A DNA stretch of 38,884 bases from Haplomitrium mnioides (lineage: Eukaryota; Marchantiophyta; Haplomitriopsida; Calobryales), in assembly GCA_049999725.1 (NCBI GenBank), contig JBNGIS010017979.1, positions 46,763-85,646 on the forward strand. The letters are read 5' to 3'. Position numbers and translations under genes: made by a program. Within the stretch, counting starts at the first letter, position 1, and each line of letters begins with the position of its first letter. Below are positions 18,641-27,988 of the stretch, piece by piece. The notes below the pieces were generated by a model, which saw nothing but the letters and a program-made list of their open reading frames with translations, ran no database searches and was not told the origin of the DNA.

Positions 18641-19555
18641 AGCATTAGAGGGAATAAAGACTAAAGGTCCAAATACCTTCCTCTATATCATGGAATCAAG
18701 TTCTAAATCCATTTCCTTTTTCCACTCCATCCGATCAAAATTGTCCATAGCTTCTTTGACAGATCTAAGATCAGTTGGTGTATCAGATATAGTCTGTGAA
18801 ACTATGAATGCAAAACTGTCATCAATATCTACACTCTCTCTTTGTCATTTAACCTATGTATCCATATAGTGGATGGAGATCTCCTGATTATCATAATATT
18901 CCAATAAGGAAATAGTCAGTTGAGATAGTAAAGGTGTAGACAAAGATGCTTTCATGACATCAGTTGAGAATGTAGTTCTTTTAGTCAAAAATTTTTGCCT
19001 AAGTTGAGAGTCTTTTGAGCCAAAAGGGCCTCCTTTCTTTTGCCTTGGTACATGGTCAACTGCTAGTTTTGAAATATCTTGAATTCTTGCAAGAGTATTC
19101 ACCGCAAGAATATGTGACCTAGTTTCTTTTGCAATTTCATTAAAAGAATCTGGCAATTGTTCGATTGTTTTAGCCAAGTGAAGAAGTCTCTTGACTTCAT
19201 CCTCACCTTGCCTTGTTCTTTGATCTATCCATATAGTGGATATATCCTCTTGTTGGAGTTTTTTTAGTAATGAAGAATTTTTATCTTCAAAAAGAGATGG
19301 AAATATATCCTTATAGAAATGGAAATCAGCTAATCTGGCTTGAAACATATCAGTTGTGGATGGTTCCAGATAGCGTATAATAGAAGGTGAGTCATATCTC
19401 ACATAAATTGTTTTTTGCCTCTAAGGTCCTATCTTAGTCCTTTTCAATCCTATAATTGGAACTAAGACTTGACAACCAAAAACTCGCACATGGGATAAGT
19501 CCGGCATATTACCATAGGCAAGTTGGTGAGGTGATAATGAATTAAAAGATGATGG
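18641..19555 (-). pseudogene. Copia C integrase-RT linker
   Basis: A 182-codon open stretch (18854-19402) that is hydrophilic and charged (LLKKLQQEDISTIWIDQRTR, DISKLAVDHVPRQKKGGPFG). It shares a frame with the integrase C-terminus to its right. It is the best preserved long frame of this element. No enzymatic motif is seen, as expected for this linker. Its C-terminal part (SIHYMDT) matches the Copia B linker. Confidence 0.75.
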
Positions 19556-20300
19556 TCAATATTTTAATAATGATGCAGCATGTAGTACTGCATGGCCCCA
19601 TGCAGAAACCGGTAAATTAGTCTGCATTAACATAGGCTTAGCAATCATTTGAATGCTACATATAACTCTTTTGGCTATTCGATTTTGAAAATGGACATGT
19701 GCCAGAGAGTATTGGGTATCAATACCCATAGTCATGCAAAATTCATCAGAAGTTTTGGATGTAAACTCCCACACATTGTCAACTTGTAAGACTTTTATTG
19801 AACTTTCTAGAAATTTAGCTTCAATTTCAAAATGTGTGCCAATCTCATCGCAAAGACAAGATTACGGGTAGATAGTTATGACACTTGTGACCATTTTGTA
19901 GAAGCACATATGATCACCAAGAAGTACCGAAAATGTTCACTAGGTGGATCAATAGGACCACAACATTTGCGTGTATTCTCTCAAGGAACTTTGGAATTTC
20001 CAGAATTGTCTTGGAAATCATTGGACATAAGGCAATTTCGCCTTGAGAACAATGAATACATGGTCTTTCGATCATAGATGGCTTTATGCTTTGAGGAATG
20101 GATCGGCTCACTTTTTGAATGTGATGAAACATTGTAGTGCTCGGATGTCCTAAGCGATTATGCCATAAAGTAGCATGATCAATTACTTTTGCATGAGTAT
20201 GATAGTTTTGTATTTGCATAATATAAAAACCAAGAGGGTACGCAAAAAATGTTTCTTTTATTTCAGATCCTTCAGGAGCGTGCTTCAATAAATACAACAC
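19556..20300 (-). pseudogene. Copia C integrase
   Basis: The zinc region (19914-20300) has ATLWHNRLGHPSTTMF and RPCIHCSQ, followed by KFLERIHANVV, where the first catalytic Asp is replaced by Asn. The second catalytic residue is present as VDNVWEF. At the third, the frame reads NRIAKRV, with Lys (AAA at 19670-19672) in place of the catalytic Glu that Copia B retains in NGIAERV. A frameshift separates the two halves. At least two of three catalytic residues are lost. Confidence 0.87.
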
Positions 20301-20660
20301 TTCCTGAATTTTACAAGTACTAGTATGTATGTAATACCTATTGTCTCATATATCATGAAAACTTATTAGGTTTATAGTTGTACTTGGAGCATGTATGGCT
20401 GATCTCATATGTATGACAGTCCTTTGTGGCAATCTGATAGTTGTCGGTCTTTTTCCTTCTTCAATCTAATTGATGCCCATGATAGTGGTCACCTTTTAGT
20501 GTGAGGGCGACAACTTGGTAAAATAGGACCTTCCATACATTTTAAAATAGTATGAGTGATGCCACTGTCTATAATACATGTATGGATGTCATCAAAAGGA
20601 AGTGTAGAATTTGTACACTTAGTCATGTTCATTTCTAGGATATTCATATCCTCTTCCTTA
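20301..20660 (-). pseudogene. Copia C aspartic protease
   Basis: The retropepsin active site is intact: CIIDSGITHTIL, with DSG at 20561-20569, in the open frame 20489-20758 preceded by DDIHT. A stop follows HTKR at 20489-20491, and a frameshift precedes the C-terminal part (RLPQRTVIHM, APSTT.NLISF). Copia B has lost the part with the active site. This copy shows what the ancestral element carried. Confidence 0.86.
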
Positions 20661-21652
20661 TCAATATAATCGCTAAGGGTATTGGTTTGTTCCATAAAGA
20701 CCCCATGACTCTCTGTTGCAGCTTTCTGGCTTTTTTCTTTAGCATAAAGTGCGACCAAATGTGCAGAGATTAATCAAACTTTAGTAGTATGCTCGATGGT
20801 CCCACGTCTGCTGCAAACAATTGGTCCTCTTGTCTTACTTGAGGATGGGTGGTTTTTGTTATTGTATGTATTATTGCCTCCTATTCTTCCTCTTTGATAG
20901 AAACGTGCAGAGTTGCCCTTGCCCCTTCCTCTCTCCCCAAATTGTTGATTCCTGCTATTCATAGGAGCTTTACTCCTTTGAGAATTATGTCTGAAGGAAC
21001 CATATCTCGCCCTTGTTCTAGACATACCTCAATTGTTTGTAGGTTTGAAATAATGAGCTTCAAGTGTAGGATTTTGAGGTAGGGTACCTTGGGGTCTTGC
21101 TTTGGAATTCTTCATCAACAAATTTTGATGTTTCTCTTCTAACATTAAATAGGCTATAAGTCCATAATAAGTAGAGAAATTTATGTTTTTGTACTGTGCA
21201 GACAGAATCATGTTGGTTGTGTGAAATGTGGATAATGTTTTCTCAAATTGTTCTTGTTGAGAAACTAGATGTCCGCATAATGTCAGCTAAGATGTTATTT
21301 TGAACAATTCGCTGTTATATTTGGAAATGGAAGAAAAATCTTGAACTCTTAGATTGACCCAATCATGCATTGCTTTAGACAAATGGATTGTTTTTTTGTA
21401 GTCAAATCTTTCTTTCAAGTTATCCTAGAAAATTCTGGGATTACTATCATTTAAATATTGAATTTTGAGAGAATCAGAGAGGTGGTGCCTCATGAAGGCC
21501 AAAGCTTGGGCTTTCTGTTGTAATGTTATGTCCTCATTTGTCAAGATTGTGGTCTCCAATCCCATAGAAACTAGATGGGCTGCTGCATCTAGTGACTAAG
21601 AGAGATAGTTGTCTCCTTCAATGGTCAACTGTTTAAAGTTTAATTTTTCCAC
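20661..21652 (-). pseudogene. Copia C Gag
   Basis: The N-terminal motif KLNFKQLTIEGDNYLS is present, but the codon matching the Copia B start ATG is GTG (21650-21652), so the start is lost. Stops at 21596-21598 and in the capsid region face TGG or CAG codons in Copia B. The capsid part has FMRHHLSDSLKIQYLNDSNP. The C-terminus is basic (ERGRGKGNSARFYQRGR) and leads to a degenerate zinc knuckle at 20774-20815. There the second Cys has become Arg, the Gly before His has become Glu, and the last Cys position is a stop. Confidence 0.87.
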
Positions 21653-21781
21653 TTTTAGAATGCAGAAGAGTTTTGAGGGTTGGAAGATAAATGACAGATT
21701 TATCAAAATGCAAAAAATCCAAAAAGTTAAACTCTTTGAAACTCTTGAAACAACAGATAAAGCAGTTTTGTACAACATAAG
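21653..21781 (-). other. Copia C leader, gag-proximal fragment
   Basis: Matches 9076-9197 of Copia B (AAACAACAGAT, CAGTTTTGTA-type blocks) and stops at the Gypsy TSD ATAAG (21777-21781). The continuation is at 35519. Confidence 0.75.
21777..21781. repeat. Left target site duplication of the Gypsy element (ATAAG)
   Basis: ATAAG precedes LTR1 and is repeated exactly after LTR2 (35519-35523). ATAAG also stands directly after LTR1 at 25089-25093, which is unexpected and treated under findings. Confidence 0.88.
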
Positions 21782-22366
21782 TGTCAGCTAGGGACATGGG
21801 GCACTAAGGAAGCATTCATGAGATCGGGAGTGGCATTGGAACAATTTCCCTCTTGTAAGTATTAAAGTACCTTGGAAGTAACGGATCGACTCCAATCAAT
21901 GAGTACGAATGAATTGCCGAGATCCAAGGAGTGGAACGGGGTTGTTTCGGAAGAAGAGAAGGGAGCTGTGATAGCCCTCGCTAGAGGGCACCACTAAATT
22001 TTGACAAAAGCAGAAGAGAACCTGTAAGTATCATCGGGATGCAAGAATCGAGGCCCTAGCAGGAGGAAGGGAGGGCGACCTCGAAAGTGAGGAAGGAGCG
22101 AGGGCTGGAGGAGGAGGATCGAAGCTGCGGGGTAGAGATCTAAGAGCACTCAAGAGTGAGGGGGACCACAGACAAGGAAAAGCCATAGCGCAAGCCTCCA
22201 AATGTCGGGCACCAGAAGCAGAGATTGGGAAGAAAAAGGAGGGGGCCCTGACCTTCGTAAGCAGCGACTACGCCGAGGATCAGGGAACGATCCAATCCCT
22301 TAGGCGTTAACGAGTTCTACTGAGATCCGCGACCCCTCCCTTCAATGTCTGCGAGTCTCAGCGGAG

Positions 22367-23108
22367 ACGTGGCAGGCGCAGGAGTGTCCGCGGGCCTTTT
22401 CAGAAACATGGCGTCTTCAAAGGGCTTCGAGAGATTCAACAGGAATGTGGCGGGCCGAGGGTGTCCACAAGCCTTAGCGGAGACGTGGCAAGTTCAGAGT
22501 ATTCGCGGGACTTTTCGGAAACGTGGCATCCTCAGGAGTGTCCAAGGGCTTTAGCGGAGACGTGGCAAGCGCAGGAGGCCCGCAGGGCTTTGTGGAAACG
22601 TGGCTAGCGTAGGGAGTCTCCGGTCTTCTTCCGAACCAGGTCAACGCGACGGTCCACTTTCCCCATTGAAAATGACGTCAGACGGCGCTCCCTCGGAAAC
22701 GTAGCATCTTCATAGGTGTCTGGGAGATTCAGCGGACACGTGGCACTTCGAAGGAGCCCGTTGGATTCTTTGGAACCAGGTCAGCGTGACGATCAAGCTT
22801 CCTTGTTGAAAACAGCGTTGAACAGCGCTACATCAGATTACGTGGCACTTTGGAGGAGCCCGTTGGATCCTTCGGGTCAGAGAGAAGTCAACCACGGATG
22901 AAGGTCAGCGTGGAAATCCACCTTTCCTATTGAAAACGATGTCGGACAATGCTACATTGGATTGCGTGGCGCTTTGGAGGAGCCCGTTGGATTCTTCGAG
23001 TCAAAGAGAAGTCAACCACAGACGAAGGTTAGCGCGGCGGTCCACCTTCATTGTTTAAAATGGCGTCGGACGGAGGCCACGGAAGAAACTTAGCCTTGGA
23101 CACGTGGC
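22367..23108 (+). promoter_or_regulatory. Array of ACGTGGC motifs in LTR1
   Basis: Eight exact ACGTGGC copies begin at 22367, 22483, 22521, 22560, 22598, 22738, 22831 and 23102, with near matches (ACATGGC 22406, ATGTGGC, GCGTGGC near 22964) between them. Two are full CACGTGGC (22737, 23101). ACGTGGC is the core of the ABA-responsive element/G-box bound by plant bZIP factors. The array sits in the first third of the LTR, where enhancer (U3) sequence would be. Similar rows occur in LTR2 and LTR3. Regulation by ABA or light is inference. Confidence 0.55.
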
Positions 23109-23255
23109 ACTTTAGAGAAGTCTGAGAGATCCTTCGGACTTCCCTGTCCGTTGGATTTTTCGGGTTGGGATCTGTGGTCAACTACGAGACGAGGTCAATG
23201 TGCTGGTCCAACTTCAAAGTTGAATGCGGTGTCGGACGGTGGCAATGGAGGAAAA
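22737..23255 (+). repeat. Imperfect tandem repeats of about 95-150 bp in LTR1
   Basis: Four units start near 22737, 22831, 22964 and 23101. Each begins with CGTGGC(A/G)CTT and includes a GAGCCCGTTGGAT-like block, a GTCAACCAC block, a GGTCCACCTT-like block and a GTCGGAC-like block. LTR2 has fewer units, so copy number differs between the two LTRs of one element. Confidence 0.75.
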
Positions 23256-24352
23256 GTCAACAGCGGGCTCTAGGTTCCACTGGGTTTTGTGAACTTGGAT
23301 CCACGAGAATCTTCAAACTCGAATCCGCGAGATTCCTTTGGACTCTTTTTCCGCATGATTCTTCGGAACTCTGTGTATGGGGTTCTTCGAACTTGGTTCC
23401 GTAGGAATCTTCAGAATTTCAGTTCGCGAGATTCCTCGGACTCGACCCCATATGACCGTTGTACTTGGAAGCATTCTGCGAATAGACGGGACAAGTGTCG
23501 CCACGTCCAGGTCCGCGCCTAACGGGAATAACTACTTTTTCAAATGTGAAGGATTCGTAGGGGCGAAAGCTTGGAGGGTATACATTGAAGGGCTTCGAGT
23601 TTGATCGGGTTGGTGCGCAAGCAAGCTAGAGATGTGCAAGCTATCTCAAGACAAGGAAGACGCAACAAGGTAAGGCAGAAGTGGAATCCAGTGAGAATTT
23701 ACGTGAGGCGAGTGTACTCGCGCAAGGGGCTAGCAGAGGTGGAGGTGGACTGAAGGGGTGTCGAGATTCGCTGGGTGAAGAGTTCTAGAGGCTCGAGTGA
23801 TCAAGGTGAACTCATCCCTACGGGTGGACCTGTAGTGGAGGTTAATCGATATGAGAGATTTGAAGGGGATTCGTTCTATTGAGAATTCGGGAGGGGCTGC
23901 CAAGTGGAATCTTGGGGTCGTCTCTGCATCTTCTGTGCGAGAGCATCAACCTAGAGTGCTCGGAGTGTGCTCTAGTGTTATCTTTCAAGCTAAGTTGAGA
24001 AGAGGGTAGTTGCGTTAGTGCCTGCGCACTGCAAAGAAAACTTGTTCAAGGCTTAGAGGTGGAATGAGCTATTAGCAATCAGAAGGACTGTCTTCTAGAG
24101 GTGGAAGTGAAAGAAATCCTCTTCCGAGCTTGAGGAAGTAAATCCAATGCTTCTCGCAAGGAAAGTTGAAAAACTATCTGGAAGAAGGGTGTGTGTGTGG
24201 GAGAGGAAAGGAAGATTGAGGTGGTAAGTTGAGGAAGAAAGGAGGAGTCTGATGGGGAGGTTAGTCTTGGTGGTTCTATGAGGGCTCTGATTTTGGTGAA
24301 GTGCAATGAGTGTGTATGTTTGTAATTGTGTCGGAGTGTGTTAGATAGATTT

Positions 24353-24784
24353 GAATTCTGTTATATTGTATAAGAAGCAATTAGAACTAGGATCATACAG
24401 GTACCAAATGTTCAAACCTTGGGACAGCCCTGTGAAGGGGGAGTCAAGTCCCTTGACATAGTCCTGTGACTTTGGGGTCATTGCATTCTGCTCCTGAATT
24501 CTGTTTTATTGTGTAAGAAACATTTAAGACTAGAAGTAGGCAGGAATTGTACTTGTTCAAACCCTAGGACAGCTCTTTGAAAGGGGAGTCAAGTCCCTTG
24601 ACATAGTCATGCGACTCCAAGGTCATTGCATTATGCTCCTAAATTCTGTTTTTTTGTGTAAGAAACATTTAAGACTAGAAATAGGCAAGAATTCTACTTG
24701 TTCAAATTCTGGGACAACCCTGCGAGGGGGAGTCAAGTCCATTGTCGTTGTTCCGTGATACAAAGGTCATTACATTCTGCTCCT
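24353..24784 (+). repeat. Three tandem units of about 144 bp near the LTR1 3' end
   Basis: Units 24353-24495, 24496-24640 and 24641-24784. Each has GAATTCTG, GTGTAAGAAACATTTAAGAC, a GGGACA..CC..GGGGGAGTCAAGTC block and GGTCATT.CATT.TGCTCCT. LTR2 also has three, the third lying beyond the LTR3 insertion. LTR3 and LTR4 have only two. They may mark the region between promoter and polyadenylation site. Confidence 0.82.
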
Positions 24785-25088
24785 GAAGTGTATACAAGGT
24801 GGATGGGCCCTGATTTGGGACCCTTGAATTACATTAAGGAATACCACAAAGATACTTGGGCTTTTGTACATGTGTACTCTGGAAGTGTAAGTGAATGAGC
24901 AAATTGGCTGCTGATGTGAATGTTGAGGTGAGGAAAGAGCTTGAAAGGTAAAGAGAGATCCCTTAAAGCCTCAAAGTGATAACGGGATAGGGGCCATCTC
25001 ACAAAAGAACCTTATTCCCCTGTTTTTGTCCTCCCTTGCCTTCCAAGTGGCATCTGTGAGGGTTAAGGCTTGAAGGAGGGGAGTGACA

Positions 25089-25130
25089 ATAAGTTGTATG
25101 TGAAGTATAGTCCATGTTATGCTTGCTGCA
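25089..25130 (+). repeat. 42-bp Copia leader fragment between LTR1 and PBS
   Basis: Starts with ATAAG, the TSD pentamer. It matches 35519-35560 (Copia C leader right of the Gypsy element) with five differences, all transitions, and more weakly 9198-9240 of Copia B. The expected content here is the PBS. It is followed by GAAGGGGTGACA (25131-25142), which resembles the LTR terminus. Confidence 0.8.
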
Positions 25131-25148
25131 GAAGGGGTGACATAAATG

Positions 25149-25168
25149 TTTGGCACTAGAAGGAGGAC
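25149..25168 (+). promoter_or_regulatory. Probable Gypsy primer binding site
   Basis: TTTGGCACTAGAAGGAGGAC resembles the TTGGCGC-type PBS sequences of plant Gypsy elements. It lies 6 bases after a second LTR-like terminus GGTGACA (25136-25142) and about 60 bases after the true LTR1 end. I cannot name the tRNA. Confidence 0.5.
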
Positions 25169-25291
25169 AAAGGTTTGCAGAAACTTGAGACCACCCCGAG
25201 GCCAAGACTTTATGCACCAAGGACCCATAGTCAAATTGTGAAGAAGAATTCCGAGAAATAGAGCAACTAGTTGTGAGCCTGTTGAGGAAGT

Positions 25292-26066
25292 ATGGAGGAA
25301 GTAATCAACTTGTGGGTGGAATTTTCCTTGCCCAATGCTAGGATGGAAAACCCAGTGCTCCCGTCTAGATTGAGGGGCAGATTTAAATACAAATCCTTCA
25401 AGGGGTATCCGAAAGACAACCTCGATGCCTGGCTGGATAATCTAGAGAACACCACGGCAACTTATGGAGAAAGCCATGTAAAAATTGGAATTCTACCAGC
25501 GGTCTTGAAGGAGGAGGCCTAGCCATGGTACAAGGAATTTCCCGACAACAACAAGAGGGACAGGGGAGCCTTCAAAGCTGTCTTCATTGCAGAGTTCAAA
25601 GGAATCAAGGAGGAAACATAGGCCCTGATCAAAATGGGTTAGCTAAGGATGAAGAAGAAAGAGTTTATCAGGAAATTCCTCCAGAGGTTTAAGAAGGTGG
25701 TCTGGAAGCTAAATCCCTCAACCACAGATGGGATGCTCATGGCATGGTTCCTAGCAGCCTTGCCTGGTGGAATTGGGACCTGGGTGAGGCAAACGGATCC
25801 ACAGACACTGGAGGAGGCAGTCAATGCAGCCCGCTCATATGTAAAGGCTGCAATCACGAGCTCCCGCAGAAAGGCCAGAGCAAAGTTTGAGTCTGATGAC
25901 TCTTTGGACACTTCGGATAGCATAATGGAGATGGATGAAAGTTCCGTAGCCTCCTCGGAAAGCAAGAGCGACTCGGACAGCAGTAGCTCAGAGGAGGACC
26001 AGTCATCTCAGAGAGAAGAAAAAACAAAAGGATTCGAAGAAGAAAAAACATGCCAAGGAGAGAGAG
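25292..26066 (+). pseudogene. Gypsy Gag, capsid part
   Basis: Begins with the ATG at 25292 (MEEVINLWVEFSLPNARMEN). A Retrotrans_gag-type region follows, with NLDAWLDNLE, PWYKEFPDNN, FIRKFLQRFKKVVWKL and GTWVRQTDPQTLEEAVNAAR. In-frame TAG codons at 25520-25522 and two more near 25619 and 25638 break it. A Ser/Asp/Glu-rich acidic stretch (SSESKSDSDSSSSEEDQSS) follows, then the frame shifts at an A-run near 26018-26025. Family members form the virus-like particle. The Met is chosen as the first in the frame downstream of the PBS. Confidence 0.85.
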
Positions 26067-26861
26067 GTGCATCAGCGCAAGCGGGCCAGCAAAGGAAAAT
26101 ACAAACAAAGTGAACCCGAACTCGAGACGAGCAAGAAGCAAGGGGGGAGGGATCGAATTGAGGAGTTGAGCACCAAGATGGAGGCGATGAATATCCTCCT
26201 GGCAAGAATCAAACCAGAAGGCCGGTCCCTGCCCACCAGACAAGTCGGAGTGTGGTGTGTGAGATGTAACAAGCATGGCCACTCCCCTCAAGAATGCCCG
26301 GTAGAAAATAATGCGGTACACTATGTGAGGGAGGAAGCACCAGAGTATGTGAAGGAGGAAGTGGAGTATGTGATGGAAGAGCCTCCTGAGACAGTGTATT
26401 AAATAAGTGGGGGGCCTCGCCCCATGCTAAGTAGACCGACAGAGGGGAGTGGAGGGCCAGGAAACCGGTGGGCTGCCAATCAGCCACCCAAGACAACAAT
26501 TATGGTATGCTGGAATTGTGGCCAGCCCGTCCACATTTCCTCTAACTGTCCGGAGCCACAGACGAGCGGTTACAGCCAACCGCCCGCCTTATGCTTCCAA
26601 TGCAAGAAGGAGGGGCATGTGGTGGTCAATTGCCCACTTAACCAAAGGCCCGATGCATCCCTCGGCCCAGGCGCAAATCCCCCTCCCCCTGCAATTGTCA
26701 ATCTCATAGCCTTGGAGAAGGAGGAGGAAGCGGAATCGCTCGGATGGGAGACAACCGCTCTTGAAGATTGCTACCAAGTCGTGACCAGAGCCAGGGCAAA
26801 GGCCAAGAAGAAAAGTCAGAGGAAAACCAACAAGGGCTCAAGCACCCTCGTCATGGAGTGA
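26067..26861 (+). pseudogene. Gypsy Gag nucleocapsid part with three zinc knuckles
   Basis: A continuation of Gag after the frameshift. It starts with a Lys/Arg-rich run and contains three CX2CX4HX4C knuckles: CVRCNKHGHSPQEC (26256-26297), CWNCGQPVHISSNC (26508-26549) and CFQCKKEGHVVVNC (26592-26633). A TAA at 26400-26402 separates the first from the other two. The end is basic (RARAKAKKKSQRKTNKGS) and stops at 26859-26861. All twelve metal ligands are kept although the gene is broken. Knuckles of this type bind genomic RNA during packaging. Confidence 0.88.
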
Positions 26862-26879
26862 CTCGAATTATCAGAGGGA

Positions 26880-27702
26880 TAATCCAAAGTGGCTCTATCC
26901 CAAGCAACAAGACCATGTAAAGAAGCAATTGGAGGCTTTGGAAGCATTGGAGGAGGAGCAAGTAGGGATGGAGACTCTGAAGGAGGTCTACAAGCAGTAG
27001 GGAGGGATCAAGGAAGTAGGGGCAAAGATCACATGCCCAGAAGATGGAGCAAAACCCGTCCCATACAGCATTCAGGCAGATGTGAGGGACTGCCGTGTTA
27101 TGGCCACAGTGGGCCAATTGATCAAAGACAGCCCGTTGTACAGAAGGTAGCTCTAAGAATTGTTAATGGGAGCCAAGAGGAGGAGAAGGCTGCCCTGAGT
27201 GGGGGCTCCAGCAGATCTGCAACTAGTGTGTGAGGACAAAAGGGCCCCTGAGATCGACATTTAGATTGCATGGTGCACACTGTTGTTGGTGCCCGTAGAC
27301 GGAGGGGCAGGAGTAAACATAATGGTGGAGGAGACCTCCCACAAGCTAGGATTCACGAAATTCCAACCCATTGTCAAAATCATGAGGCTGGCGGATGGAT
27401 CGCAAGTGAAACCATTAGGCTCCCCTCTCCAAGTGCCCACCTTCATCGGAGGAAAAGAGTTTAAGCTGAATTACTTGGTCATCTGGCCAGCCAAAGCGCC
27501 TCCATACCCTGTACTAATTGGGAGACCCTGGCTGTATAGAGCCCGAGTCTTGCATAATTGGGGGAATTCAACGTTGGTGTCTGGTCTTGAGAAGAGAGTA
27601 GTGCACTACGGACCTGCTCCTCACCTAGGGGAAACGCAAGCAGAAGAGGAGTATGACAGTGAGTGGTCCAAGGAGGAGGAAGAGTCGGAATACCACTACT
27701 GA
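26880..27702 (+). pseudogene. Gypsy aspartic protease
   Basis: The frame shared with 27283-27702 begins near 26930 with EALEALEEEQVGMETLKEVY and CPEDGAKPVPYSIQADVRDC, with a few stops. The protease core has LLVPVDGGAGVNIMVEETSH, the Asp codon at 27298-27300, and the later LIGRPWLYRARV motif. A D-G-G-A active site instead of D-T/S-G is known from one group of plant Gypsy proteases. An acidic tail (EEEYDSEWSKEEEESEYHY) ends at a TGA at 27700-27702. The stops in the N-terminal half make it a pseudogene. Confidence 0.85.
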
Positions 27703-27988
27703 GTTTAGATGGTGAGTAAGGCAACAGACGAGGATCTGTCAGAAGAAGGTGTGGTGTTTGTAAATCAAATTGAGATAGAAGAGTACACATAATAGAACAC
27801 CATCGGAGGGAAGTTATGGGAGATTGGGCAGGAGATGAGGACACTAAGGCCGGAAGACAGAAGGGGTATGAAGTGTCTCATCGGATGCAGGAGGTGGACA
27901 TAGAGAAGTCTGAAGAATCTCCCTGGTTGGAAGGGGGTTGCGATTGGCGACCTTGATGTAGGAGGAAGGGGCGCAATGGAGAAATGAA
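27703..27988 (+). pseudogene. Gypsy Pol segment between protease and RT
   Basis: In the protease frame the sequence continues with ATDEDLSEEGVVFVNQIEIE and then stops twice. The RT frame opens at 27989 in another frame, so a frameshift lies within this segment. No domain is recognised. Confidence 0.5.

Larger units (their letters stand above)
16324..21781 (-). mobile_element. Copia C: Ty1/Copia element, interrupted by the Gypsy insertion
   Basis: A minus-strand relative of Copia B with its 3' LTR at 16324-16621, gag-pol to 21652 and the start of its leader to 21781. There the Gypsy element is inserted, and the leader resumes at 35519-35928. The leader match to Copia B on both sides of the insertion shows that it was one element. 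The order Gag, protease, integrase, RT, RNase H is complete, but at least five frameshifts and many stops break it. Its 5' LTR is not in the window; another Gypsy LTR (35929 onward) follows the remaining leader. Confidence 0.9.
21782..25088 (+). repeat. Gypsy LTR1 (5' LTR)
   Basis: 3307 bp from TGTCAGC to GTGACA (short inverted TGTCA/TGACA ends). It is GC-rich in the first half and AT-richer toward the end. It matches 29758-32134 plus 35045-35518 (LTR2), 32135-35044 (LTR3) and, more weakly, LTR4 and LTR5. Relative to LTR2 it has about 240 bases more near 22746-22993 and about 190 bases more near 23136-23335, both inside repeat arrays. ORFs within it are not conserved in frame between copies. 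Confidence 0.92.

Noticed and set aside
22345-23604. ORFs in Gypsy LTR1 with repeated peptides such as ETWQVQSIRGTFRKRG
   Set aside because: The peptide repeats only reflect the DNA repeat with ACGTGGC. The frame is not kept in LTR2 or LTR3.
25854-26321. Minus-strand ORF of 155 codons with Cys and hydrophobic residues
   Set aside because: It is the reverse strand of the acidic and zinc-knuckle part of the Gypsy Gag, whose plus-strand motifs are clear.
26889-27233. 114-codon plus-strand ORF, Gly/Arg-rich
   Set aside because: An out-of-frame reading of the segment before the protease. The other frame carries the conserved-looking VPYSIQADVRDC and leads into the protease motif.
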